Positions 1 through 6,004 of a stretch of DNA of 17,134 nucleotides are shown in pieces. Numbering within the stretch: position 1 is the first letter of the stretch; each line of letters opens with the position of its first letter. The DNA lies in contig CAZYIS010000012.1 in NCBI GenBank assembly GCA_964647695.1, positions 1-17,134 on the forward strand. The letters run 5' to 3'. The stretch comes from VGKP01 sp964647695 (GTDB taxonomy: Archaea; Nanobdellota; Nanobdellia; Pacearchaeales; GW2011-AR1). The translations under genes were made by a program, and so were the position numbers. The notes under the pieces were generated by a model. The model saw only the letters and a list, made by a program, of their open reading frames with translations, was not told the DNA's origin and did no database searches.

Positions 1-109
1 AATTAACTATCTTTTTTCTTCTGTCAGCGACTATTCTTGCATCTTTTTTACTAAAACCACGTTTAGCCATTTTTGCAACAATAGTATCGAACTTATGTTT
101 CTTGCTCAT
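1..109 (-). CDS. small basic hypothetical protein, 3' end outside window
   Basis: An ATG at 109-107 on the minus strand opens a frame of 36 codons that runs off the window edge without a stop. The visible peptide starts MSKKHKFDTIVAKMAKRG and is strongly basic, with alternating lysine/arginine and hydrophobic residues consistent with one or two short helices. No cysteines, membrane segment or known motif are visible. A TATA box (CTTTAAATA, minus strand, 131-139) is centred 26 nt upstream of the ATG, the spacing shared by the other genes here, so the start is well supported although the protein is short. I do not recognise the family. Its size and charge would fit a nucleic-acid-binding or ribosome-associated protein, but that is inference. 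Confidence 0.6.
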   Translation of the reverse strand, partial: MSKKHKFDTIVAKMAKRGFSKKDARIVADRRKKIVN

Positions 110-130
110 AAATCTCTTAGAAAATTAGGG

Positions 131-139
131 TATTTAAAG
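131..139 (-). promoter_or_regulatory. TATA box of the small basic gene ending at the window edge
   Basis: CTTTAAATA on the minus strand, centred 26 nt before the ATG at 109. The box overlaps the left arm of the inverted repeat 136-163, so a protein bound there, or the hairpin itself, could affect TBP binding. Confidence 0.6.
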
Positions 140-163
140 ATTGCTTAGAGCTCTGCAATCTTT
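136..163. repeat. perfect 9-bp inverted repeat overlapping a TATA box
   Basis: AAAGATTGC (136-144) and GCAATCTTT (155-163) are exact reverse complements separated by 10 nt. The loop itself contains the palindrome AGAGCTCT (147-154). The left arm shares four bases with the TATA box at 131-139. It could be an operator for a dimeric regulator of the leftward gene, or a transcript hairpin. The sequence alone does not decide between them. Confidence 0.5.
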
Positions 164-177
164 GACTATTTTATCAA

Positions 178-230
178 TAAAAAAAGCGTCAGCGCGCCGT
201 CTTTGGGATCGATGATGCGCTGACTAGGAA
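178..230. ncRNA. candidate small structured RNA or intergenic terminator (GC-rich hairpin)
   Basis: In a very AT-rich intergenic region, 186-224 is about 60% G+C, the same kind of contrast the tRNA gene shows. GTCAGCGC (188-195) and GCGCTGAC (217-224) form a perfect 8-bp stem around a 21-nt loop. Read on the minus strand, the stem is followed by a run of seven T (complement of 179-185), as in an intrinsic terminator or the 3' end of a small RNA. A TATA-like TTTAAAAAG or TTTAAAAG lies at about 284-303 on that strand, so a short leftward transcript is possible. A rightward transcript from the palindromic TATA at 131-139 is the alternative, ending in the T-rich stretch 239-260. No convincing box C/D or other known RNA motif was found. 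Confidence 0.3.
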
Positions 231-317
231 TGCTATGATTTGTTTGTTTGTTTCGATTTTCATAAAATCAGTGCGAAAAGGAGACTTTTAAAGCTTTTTA
301 ATCAAATATTAGAAACC

Positions 318-325
318 ATTAAAAA
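318..325 (+). promoter_or_regulatory. TATA-like box for the cyclase-family gene
   Basis: ATTAAAAA centred about 25 nt before the ATG at 347. It is a weaker match than most boxes in the window but has the same spacing. It suggests a leaderless mRNA. Confidence 0.45.
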
Positions 326-346
326 TGACTATGCTCTAGCTAATCC

Positions 347-871
347 ATGACTGTTCTAGATCTAACTCTGCCAATTCATAATGGAATGAAAGTATATCCT
401 GGAGACCCGGAAGTGGAAATTGAACAAATCCAAACCCTTCAAAAAAATGGTTGGAATATGAAACGAATACATCTAAACGGACACGATGGAACCCATGTAA
501 ATGCTTCTTCCCATTCTAAATTAAATGGAAAAACCCTGGATGACTATAAAATAGACGACTTTTGCGGAGATTGTTTAATCTATGAAACTATCAAAGATAT
601 AAAACCAAATAAAGGAGTTATATTCTTCAATCAAAATATAGACCTAGAATTAGCAAAAATAATAGTAAAGAAAAAACCAAAATTTGTAGGTTTAGCTTCG
701 GAATTTGAATTTGATGAAAAAGTAGAAAAATTTCTGCTGGAAAACGATATTCTCTGTTTTGAACGTCTTGCAAACACTAAAAAACTTCCAAAAAAGTTCT
801 TCTTCCAAGGAGTCCCTCTCAGGATTAAAGATGGCGATGGAAGTCCTATTAGAGCCTATGCAACCTATTAA
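347..871 (+). CDS. cyclase-family (kynurenine formamidase-like) protein with altered metal site
   Basis: The 174-aa product matches the cyclase/KynB family, whose members are metal-dependent hydrolases acting on amides, lactones or similar bonds. Visible family marks are the opening DLTLPIHNGMKVYPGDP, an HxGTHx(D/N)xxxH box at H46-H56, an E139-x-LAN segment and the closing PLRI...GDGSP(I/V)RA. Departures from the family are clear. The usual metal-binding Asp of HxGTHxDxPxH is Asn (N52), the usual Pro is Ser (S54), and the His normally placed just before LL in the C-terminal half is missing (E127-K128-F-L-L). The protein is also shorter than the roughly 200-220 residues typical of the family. 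The fold is therefore confident and the catalytic activity doubtful. The gene stands alone with its own TATA-like box; the zinc-finger gene 44 nt downstream has another. Confidence 0.8.
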   Translation: MTVLDLTLPIHNGMKVYPGDPEVEIEQIQTLQKNGWNMKRIHLNGHDGTHVNASSHSKLNGKTLDDYKIDDFCGDCLIYETIKDIKPNKGVIFFNQNIDLELAKIIVKKKPKFVGLASEFEFDEKVEKFLLENDILCFERLANTKKLPKKFFFQGVPLRIKDGDGSPIRAYATY

Positions 872-886
872 AAAATAATAGTCAGC

Positions 887-895
887 TTTTTAAAT
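887..895 (+). promoter_or_regulatory. TATA box for the 51-aa zinc-finger gene
   Basis: TTTTTAAAT centred 25 nt before the ATG at 916. It fixes that ATG as the likely start of a leaderless transcript. Confidence 0.55.
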
Positions 896-915
896 CAATT
901 TAAACTAATATAATT

Positions 916-1071
916 ATGAAAGTACAAAAATGTCTGGATTGCAAAGCCGAATTTACCGTTAGTCCTACTGCCAGATTCAAAAGAAAATATTGTCCTAAAT
1001 GCAGTAAAAAAAGAAAGAAAATGTGGGATAATCAATGGAAAGTCAAATTTGAAGATCTGCCCGATGATTAA
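916..1071 (+). CDS. 51-aa zinc-finger protein (CxxC...CxxC)
   Basis: This short gene runs from ATG at 916 to TAA at 1071. It encodes 51 residues with two CxxC knuckles, C6-x2-C9 and C26-x2-C29, a spacing that fits a single zinc ribbon. A lysine/arginine cluster (K31-K35) follows, and the end is tryptophan-containing and acidic (W37, W41, ending ...EDLPDD). Its own TATA box lies 25 nt upstream, and the helicase gene begins 43 nt downstream with another. I do not recognise a named family. Small zinc-ribbon proteins of this kind in archaea commonly bind RNA, DNA or the ribosome, and the helicase next to it supports an RNA-related role only as inference. Confidence 0.72.
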   Translation: MKVQKCLDCKAEFTVSPTARFKRKYCPKCSKKRKKMWDNQWKVKFEDLPDD

Positions 1072-1083
1072 TTTTTAGGCAGG

Positions 1084-1090
1084 TTTATAA
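1084..1090 (+). promoter_or_regulatory. TATA box for the DEAD-box helicase
   Basis: TTTATAA centred 28 nt before the ATG at 1115. The TATATATA stretch touching the start codon (1108-1114) is too close to act as the TATA box. The likely transcript is leaderless. Confidence 0.5.
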
Positions 1091-1114
1091 CACTACTTTA
1101 TTCTCTTTATATAT

Positions 1115-2446
1115 ATGGAAAAATTCAAACAACTCGGTTTAAGTGAAGGCATGCTCAGCATCATCCAACAGGCAGGTTTCACCGAACCTAGTGAAATACA
1201 ACTCAAAACCATTCCCCTGGTATTGGCCAATAAGGATGTAATCGGTAGCTCTGCCACAGGATCCGGAAAAACTCTCGCCTTCGGAGCAGGAATAATAGAA
1301 AAACTGAGCAAAGGGAAAGGAATTCAAGCTCTTATCATGACTCCTACTAGAGAATTAGCTGAACAAGTGGCTCAAAATCTAAGACATTTTTCTAGACATC
1401 TAGGTTTGGTAGTTCAAGAAGTCTATGGCGGAGTAGGAATGAATCCTCAAATTAAAATGCTTAGATACGCCGATATTGTTGTAGGCACACCTGGAAGATT
1501 ATTAGACCATATCCAAAGAAGAACCATAAATCTTAGCAGAGTTAGATTTCTAGTGCTAGATGAAGCCGATAGAATGTTGGACATGGGTTTCATAAGGGAT
1601 GTAGAATCCATCATAAGAGTATGTCCTAAAGAGCGTCAAACCCTATTGTTCTCCGCAACCATTTCCAGAGAAATTGATAGCATAGCCAATAGACATATGA
1701 AAAATCCAGTTTATATTGAAGTAGATAATCAAGTTGATGCAGCCCAGCTATATCAAAAATATTATGACATTGAAGCCGGCATGAAATTCTCTCTTCTGGT
1801 TCAACTTCTAAGATTGGAAAAGAAAGGAGTAGTAATGGTCTTCTGCAATACTAGAGGAAACGTAGATAAATTAACTCGTTTGCTTAACCAAAAAAGGATC
1901 CATGCTCTAGCCATTCACGGCGGTTTATCCCAAAATAGAAGAAGTGAAACTCTACAGGCATTCCATTCCAGAGAAACTTTGATTCTAGTTTGCACCGATG
2001 TAGCCGCAAGAGGTCTAGACATTAAAGACGTATCCCACGTTTACAATTTTGATATTCCTTCCACCTCCAATGAATATATCCATAGAATAGGTAGAACCGC
2101 AAGAGCAGGTAAAAATGGAGTAGCCGTAAGTTTTGTTTCCGAAGGAGATCATTCCGAGTTTAGACAAATATGTAAGGAAAAACAATTGGATATAGAAAGA
2201 GAAAATGTTCCCCAATTGGATGAAATAATTGCCGTTCCATTTAGTTCCAATAGCGATAGAAAAGCTGCCCGAAGAGGAAATTCCAGAGGCGGTGGCGGAG
2301 GAAGAAACCGAGGAAGAAGTTTTGGAAACGGTTCAAGAGGTAATGATAGAAGTTCCCATGGAAGAGGTGGAGGCCGCGGATTTAACAGATCCGACAGTTC
2401 CAGAAGACCAAATCGCCCATCCAGAGGCGGATTTAGAAGAAGATAA
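1115..2446 (+). CDS. DEAD-box ATP-dependent RNA helicase with RGG tail
   Basis: The 443-aa protein is a complete DEAD-box RNA helicase that unwinds short RNA duplexes using ATP. All motifs are present in order: Q motif (GFTEPSEIQ, 21-29), motif I (ATGSGKT, 47-53), Ia (PTREL, 77-81), GG (105-106), Ib (TPGRL, 125-129), II (DEAD, 149-152), III (SAT, 180-182), V (ARGLD, 298-302) and VI (HRIGRTARAG, 323-332). After the RecA2 core a tail of about 60 residues (roughly 382-443) is nearly all Arg, Gly, Ser and Asn with repeated RGG/RG units, which in this family adds non-specific RNA binding and can promote condensation. It resembles the RhlE/CsdA-type helicases used in ribosome assembly, mRNA decay and cold adaptation. 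The exact target cannot be read from the sequence. Two tiny zinc-finger genes flank it on the same strand. Confidence 0.95.
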   Translation: MEKFKQLGLSEGMLSIIQQAGFTEPSEIQLKTIPLVLANKDVIGSSATGSGKTLAFGAGIIEKLSKGKGIQALIMTPTRELAEQVAQNLRHFSRHLGLVVQEVYGGVGMNPQIKMLRYADIVVGTPGRLLDHIQRRTINLSRVRFLVLDEADRMLDMGFIRDVESIIRVCPKERQTLLFSATISREIDSIANRHMKNPVYIEVDNQVDAAQLYQKYYDIEAGMKFSLLVQLLRLEKKGVVMVFCNTRGNVDKLTRLLNQKRIHALAIHGGLSQNRRSETLQAFHSRETLILVCTDVAARGLDIKDVSHVYNFDIPSTSNEYIHRIGRTARAGKNGVAVSFVSEGDHSEFRQICKEKQLDIERENVPQLDEIIAVPFSSNSDRKAARRGNSRGGGGGRNRGRSFGNGSRGNDRSSHGRGGGRGFNRSDSSRRPNRPSRGGFRRR

Positions 2447-2458
2447 TAAATACCAAAC

Positions 2459-2466
2459 ATTTAAAT
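2459..2466 (+). promoter_or_regulatory. TATA box for the 53-aa zinc-finger gene
   Basis: ATTTAAAT lies 38 nt before the ATG at 2501. This is the one protein gene here whose box is too far for a leaderless start. It predicts a 5' leader of about 12 nt, in which no Shine-Dalgarno motif is seen. Confidence 0.45.
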
Positions 2467-2500
2467 CGCCATTATTCTTAATATATCTCCAAGCATTTCC

Positions 2501-2662
2501 ATGAAAACTATACGTTTCGATTGCACCCATTGTGAAGCCCGCAGGCCCATTACAATTATAGATGATCAACAATTCTACCTAGTAGGTCAATGTTCTGTTT
2601 GTAAATCAAAAATAACCATCAATAAAAAAAGATTTGACATTGCTCTAGCTGCTAAAAGATAA
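2501..2662 (+). CDS. 53-aa zinc-finger protein (CxxC...CxxC)
   Basis: ATG at 2501 to TAA at 2662 encodes 53 residues starting MKTIRFDCTHC. Two CxxC pairs, C8-x2-C11 and C31-x2-C34, frame a short beta-rich segment and would form one zinc ribbon. The C-terminus is a basic helix-like stretch (K35-R53). It has the same architecture as the 51-aa protein on the other side of the helicase, but the sequences are not obviously homologous beyond the cysteine pattern. It starts 54 nt after the helicase stop and has a candidate TATA box of its own. The family is not recognised; RNA or ribosome binding is a guess from size and charge. Confidence 0.7.
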   Translation: MKTIRFDCTHCEARRPITIIDDQQFYLVGQCSVCKSKITINKKRFDIALAAKR

Positions 2663-2757
2663 TAATATCCATAATATAAATCTAATTTTTAAAATTACAT
2701 TTAATATTAATTATATATTCTACGAATAAAGAGAAATTTCTAAAATAAAATCAGTTT

Positions 2758-2895
2758 TTAATAACTTAATTTTCTTCTAGGTTCAGCTGGTTTTGAACTT
2801 TCAGCCTGCTCTTTTTTCATTTGTTCTTTCATTTCTTTGAACGCAGCTAATCTTCGGTCATAGTCTGGGTCAACGAAATCACTTGGTCTTGCCAT
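2758..2895 (-). CDS. 45-aa charged hypothetical protein
   Basis: Minus-strand ATG at 2895-2893 to TAA at 2760-2758 gives 45 residues beginning MARPSDFVDPDYDRR. The middle (about residues 14-33) is a highly charged amphipathic helix rich in K, E and M, and the last ten residues are basic and proline-containing. A strong TATA box (GTTTAAATA, minus strand, 2918-2926) is centred 27 nt upstream, which is the best evidence that this short frame is a real gene. It lies 52 nt downstream of truD on the same strand but has its own promoter. The family is not recognised. Confidence 0.65.
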   Translation of the reverse strand: MARPSDFVDPDYDRRLAAFKEMKEQMKKEQAESSKPAEPRRKLSY

Positions 2896-2917
2896 GATTT
2901 ATTTTTATAAAAAAGAA

Positions 2918-2926
2918 TATTTAAAC
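2918..2926 (-). promoter_or_regulatory. TATA box for the 45-aa gene
   Basis: GTTTAAATA on the minus strand, centred 27 nt before the ATG at 2895. It is located in the gap after the truD stop codon. Confidence 0.6.
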
Positions 2927-2947
2927 ATTTCCATACTTATTGAACAT

Positions 2948-4129
2948 CTATCTCAAATCAAAAAAGTATTCTAAAAATGTGGTGGCATAGCTTCCCGAAT
3001 CAAATCTAAATTGCAGAACAATCTTTCTTGCCAATTTAAGCTGCTCATCCTCTTCCACATCTATAACCACATCCCTAACTTTGAAAAATGCTTTTCTCTT
3101 ACTGGTTGCAAGACTCAAAAATGGAATTTCAAGATTTCTAAAATCATCAATATAAATATCATTTTCCTTCAGCACATCTTCCTGGATTCTCTTATATTTA
3201 CCGTGAGCATTTTCCAAATCATAGCCTGGAATAATCAACGAATCTTCTTCTCCTATGGCTCCCTTTTCTATCAATCTTTCCAACATTTCATTATATAATC
3301 TACTCTGCACCGATTGGCACATCAAAAGTACTATTTTCTCACCAATGCAACCCAATGCACCCACATAATCATCCTTATTTTGCAATAAATAATCAATTAT
3401 TCTATGCTCGACTCTCAATGTTTCTGGAAAATACGCCTTTGCCTTGACCAAATTCTTTTCTTCCTTCAATCTTTTCTTAGCTTCCTTAACTTCCTTACTT
3501 TCATCTTTTCCAAATCCCAATAGATAGGCAAATATGGCTTCCTTATATTTTTTCTTTAGAATTAATCTTCCTATTTGAAAATTATCATTTCTCAATGAAC
3601 CAAATCTCTGGGTTCCAAAGAAATTAGGAATGAATTTGGTATTTCTTACCCTACTAAGTATTTTTACTGCTTCTTCATCCACATCTCTTAGAACAACTCT
3701 AAATCTATTTCCCTTTAGATCTCCAACTTTTATTTTATGCTTTATCCATCTAAAATTCTTAAGAATTATTCCTTTGTACTTGAAATTCTTAATTTTATCC
3801 ATATTAGGATTGAAAACAGAAAATTTCTGACAGGTCCAGGCCAACTTATCTTTAGTCCCAGCATAGCCAATTTCATGGGGGCTCTTACCTAGTTCTTTAC
3901 AAAGTATGGAAATAAGACTAAAATGATCAATATTTATTTTTTCCAGCTCAAAGCTAATGAAATCTCTTCTATCTTCCACATCTAATTTGGAAAGATCTAC
4001 GATAGGATTATCAAAAGCAGCCATAGAACTAGAAATAGCACATAGTTTCTCATCATCAGCTATTTCTTCGACTATAAAATCCTCAGCTACCTGCTTAAAC
4101 ACTGCGCTTCCCTTGATTAGGTTTTTCAT
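2948..4129 (-). CDS. truD: tRNA pseudouridine(13) synthase TruD
   Basis: The 393-aa protein is a TruD/Pus7-type pseudouridine synthase, which converts U13 in the D-arm of certain tRNAs to pseudouridine. Diagnostic segments are the N-terminal EDFIVEEI (16-23), the GTKDK motif (91-95) carrying the catalytic aspartate D94, NRFRVVLRD (141-149), NFFGTQRFG (169-177) and the closing SGSYATTFL (378-386). The TRUD insertion domain lies between the QRFG motif and the PGYD segment at 301-304. The length is close to that of archaeal members. The start codon is supported by a TATA-like box centred about 26 nt upstream. The tRNA-Asp at 16395-16465 has U at position 13 in a UUUAG context, which matches the Pus7 UNUAR consensus and so is a plausible substrate. 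Confidence 0.95.
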   Translation of the reverse strand: MKNLIKGSAVFKQVAEDFIVEEIADDEKLCAISSSMAAFDNPIVDLSKLDVEDRRDFISFELEKINIDHFSLISILCKELGKSPHEIGYAGTKDKLAWTCQKFSVFNPNMDKIKNFKYKGIILKNFRWIKHKIKVGDLKGNRFRVVLRDVDEEAVKILSRVRNTKFIPNFFGTQRFGSLRNDNFQIGRLILKKKYKEAIFAYLLGFGKDESKEVKEAKKRLKEEKNLVKAKAYFPETLRVEHRIIDYLLQNKDDYVGALGCIGEKIVLLMCQSVQSRLYNEMLERLIEKGAIGEEDSLIIPGYDLENAHGKYKRIQEDVLKENDIYIDDFRNLEIPFLSLATSKRKAFFKVRDVVIDVEEDEQLKLARKIVLQFRFDSGSYATTFLEYFFDLR

Positions 4130-4151
4130 ATAAATTTAGGTTTTTCAGCCC

Positions 4152-4159
4152 TATTAAAG
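4152..4159 (-). promoter_or_regulatory. TATA-like box for truD
   Basis: CTTTAATA on the minus strand, centred about 26 nt before the truD ATG at 4129. It lies in the short gap after the upstream interrupted gene. Confidence 0.45.
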
Positions 4160-4183
4160 CTTGAGTTTTAAGCAATAAATAAA

Positions 4184-4801
4184 TTAGTTATTTTTATTAG
4201 GTTTTACCACATATCTTCTTACCAGACCAGTAGATTTTTCTACGGCCATGGCCTTAAAATAATTCATAATATTTTCATCATTGATAAAACGAGGAGTTTG
4301 ACCAAGGAAGGTACCAATTAAATTGGCGCCCCTTTCAGTGAAAGATTGTATCAATTTTTGTTCCAGATTTGCCTTTTGGGCAAAATGGGAAAATCCAAAG
4401 CAAGATTGGGCCTGTCTCATGGAATAATCCGTAAGATAACCTACCGTTTCGTCAGCCATTTGATACCATTTAACTGCCTTAGCAAAAATTTCTGCTCTTT
4501 CCCTAGGATCTCCTCCTTCCGTATCGCTCGTACCCATACCAAAAGTAGCTAATCTTTCATATTTTGAACCTATGGTATATTCTAATCTTCTTTTTACCGC
4601 AACTCTTTCTCCAAATTTATCTTTTAAATTTTCTAATTCGGTTTCAAGAAACTTTGCCTGACCCACATAATCATTTTTATCATATAATTGTCTTAATTTT
4701 TCAGCCAGACTATCCAGGTATTTCTTTTCTTCGGAATCAAATTTAACTCATTTTTCCAATTCCGGACATTCTTCTAATGTTGGTGCTCTGAGTTCAGTCA
4801 T
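4184..4801 (-). pseudogene. unknown 205-codon gene interrupted by in-frame TGA at codon 18
   Basis: Reading from ATG at 4801, the frame runs MTELRAPTLEECPELEK, hits TGA at 4750-4748 (codon 18), and then stays open for another 187 codons to the stop at 4184. A near-perfect TATA box (ATTTAAATA, 4823-4831) is centred exactly 26 nt before that ATG, so transcription should begin there. The first start available after the TGA is a GTG at 4666, 45 codons in, with no TATA at the usual distance. TGG to TGA is a single transition, and ELEKWVKF reads naturally. The alternatives are a real recent nonsense mutation, an assembly error, or readthrough. The downstream protein is soluble, helical and charged, with an aromatic-rich middle (about codons 110-145) and no motif I recognise. 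TGA is used as a normal stop by the genes ending at 5959 and 9292. Confidence 0.65.
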
Positions 4802-4822
4802 GGTTTTCAATTAAATTTAGTA

Positions 4823-4831
4823 TATTTAAAT
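4823..4831 (-). promoter_or_regulatory. TATA box of the TGA-interrupted gene
   Basis: ATTTAAATA on the minus strand, centred 26 nt before ATG 4801. It belongs to a 90-bp divergent promoter region shared with the radical SAM gene. The intact box argues against long-dead status of the gene. Confidence 0.65.
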
Positions 4832-4861
4832 GTATCTTAATAGTAGTAACATTTAACAAAG

Positions 4862-4870
4862 ATTTAAATA
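4862..4870 (+). promoter_or_regulatory. TATA box of the radical SAM gene
   Basis: ATTTAAATA centred 26 nt before the ATG at 4892. It is identical in sequence to the divergent box at 4823-4831, and the two centres are 39 bp apart. Confidence 0.65.
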
Positions 4871-4891
4871 GGCAAATTATAAATAAACTAA

Positions 4892-5959
4892 ATGAATATA
4901 TTAGCTAACTCTAAAGTTTTAGAACGACTGGCCAACCGAGAGGTCTACGATTCTGAAATAAACGCTCCTCCGGCTGAAAAACTAGAACATGTAATTCAAT
5001 TCGAATTAACCACTGGTTGTTCCTATGGTGGCTGCGGTTTCTGTACTATGTATAAAGGTCAACCCCATAATGTTAAAACCTATGATGAATTTACCCAACA
5101 TGTTGATAAAGTATGGGATAACTTTTCAAATCCTAAAAAAGGTATATTTAGATCTAAAAAAGTCAATGACCCTTCAAAACTTGAAAGAATATTTATAGGC
5201 AGTGGAAATGCACTGAGAGTTGAACCTAAATTATTGGAAGATGCAATTGAATATTCAATTAAAACATTTAAAAAAAATACTGGCAAGTTACCTGGCAGAA
5301 TAGCCATGTATGGAAATACCCGAGATATATTAGCCAAAGGAAAATTTAACCTTTCTTCAAATACTAGAGATCTAAGATTTTTAAACTGTGGAGGCACCTG
5401 CAGTGGAGGTTGTTCTATGAATAAATTTGGAGAAAAAATAGGTCTAGGTTTAATATACTGGGGTATAGAAAGTGGATCCAGTGAAGTTCTAAAATTTGCT
5501 GATAAGGGCTATTCCCGGGACGAAGTTATTGAAGCCGGAAGCATACTGGATTCATCCGGAGTAAAGGTTTCTGCGATGATAATAACTGGATTAGGTGGAA
5601 AAAGACTAGCCGAAGATCATACTGAAAAGACCATAAGGGTATTAAATAGTATAGATCCAAGATTCATAACTTTTATTGGAATAAATGCCGATGAAACCAC
5701 TCGCTATGGTATGAAAATGGCTGATGAAGAAAAAAATGGATTAAATAGGGCTCTAACAAATTCTGAATTATTAAATCAAATGGCTGATATAATCCAAGGT
5801 CTAAGATCAAGTACTACCATTGGCTGTCATGGAACAAATGTTCATAGATTCGGGTTCAATCCCATAGATTTTGGTTCAGTCGATATTAACAAGCACTATT
5901 CTTCTGATGAAAGAGATAATTTAGTTAAAAAAATAAGAGAAAAAGCAAAAAATTTATGA
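4892..5959 (+). CDS. radical SAM protein with CX4CX2C cluster and second Cys triad
   Basis: The 355-aa product is a radical SAM enzyme. The [4Fe-4S] motif is C43-x4-C48-x2-C51, followed by TMYKG. This is the wider CX4CX2C spacing found in a subgroup of COG1032/Elp3-like proteins rather than the usual CX3CX2C. YWGIESGSSEVL (189-200) corresponds to the SAM-contacting strand of the partial TIM barrel. A second cysteine group, C166-x3-C170-x3-C174 in a Gly-rich loop, could hold an auxiliary cluster or a metal, and C312 is a possible fourth ligand. No SPASM, B12-binding or TRAM domain is visible. The substrate is unknown; a role in RNA or peptide modification would be a guess. The gene has a strong TATA box at leaderless distance and ends in a TGA that forms part of a small hairpin. 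Confidence 0.85.
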   Translation: MNILANSKVLERLANREVYDSEINAPPAEKLEHVIQFELTTGCSYGGCGFCTMYKGQPHNVKTYDEFTQHVDKVWDNFSNPKKGIFRSKKVNDPSKLERIFIGSGNALRVEPKLLEDAIEYSIKTFKKNTGKLPGRIAMYGNTRDILAKGKFNLSSNTRDLRFLNCGGTCSGGCSMNKFGEKIGLGLIYWGIESGSSEVLKFADKGYSRDEVIEAGSILDSSGVKVSAMIITGLGGKRLAEDHTEKTIRVLNSIDPRFITFIGINADETTRYGMKMADEEKNGLNRALTNSELLNQMADIIQGLRSSTTIGCHGTNVHRFGFNPIDFGSVDINKHYSSDERDNLVKKIREKAKNL

Positions 5960-5975
5960 TTGTTCTTTCACAATC
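5958..5975 (+). terminator. weak hairpin plus T-run after the radical SAM gene
   Basis: GATTGT (5958-5963) and ACAATC (5970-5975) pair around a 6-nt loop and are followed by ATTTT. The stem begins within the TGA stop codon. Archaeal termination relies mainly on the T tract, so the hairpin may be incidental. The T tract also forms part of the next gene's TATA box. Confidence 0.3.
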
Positions 5976-5984
5976 ATTTTAAAT
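5976..5984 (+). promoter_or_regulatory. TATA box of the VOC gene
   Basis: ATTTTAAAT centred 25 nt before the ATG at 6005. It is packed directly against the hairpin after the upstream gene. Confidence 0.5.
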
Positions 5985-6004
5985 GATTAACCTTTGTTTG
6001 ACGC

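Noticed and set aside
240..252. TTTG tandem repeat
   Set aside because: Only about three units; it is a short simple repeat and not a regulatory array.
2149..2460. Minus-strand Pro/Leu-rich open frame
   Set aside because: It is the antisense image of the Arg/Gly tail of the DEAD-box helicase.
4184..4666. A 160-aa gene starting at GTG 4666
   Set aside because: The frame is open further upstream, and the only TATA box at the normal distance belongs to the ATG at 4801. The GTG start is kept only as a possible restart after the TGA.
4748..4750. TGA read as selenocysteine or as a genome-wide reassigned sense codon
   Set aside because: TGA ends the genes at 5959 and 9292 normally, the site is close to the N-terminus with no catalytic context, and no SECIS-like element was seen.
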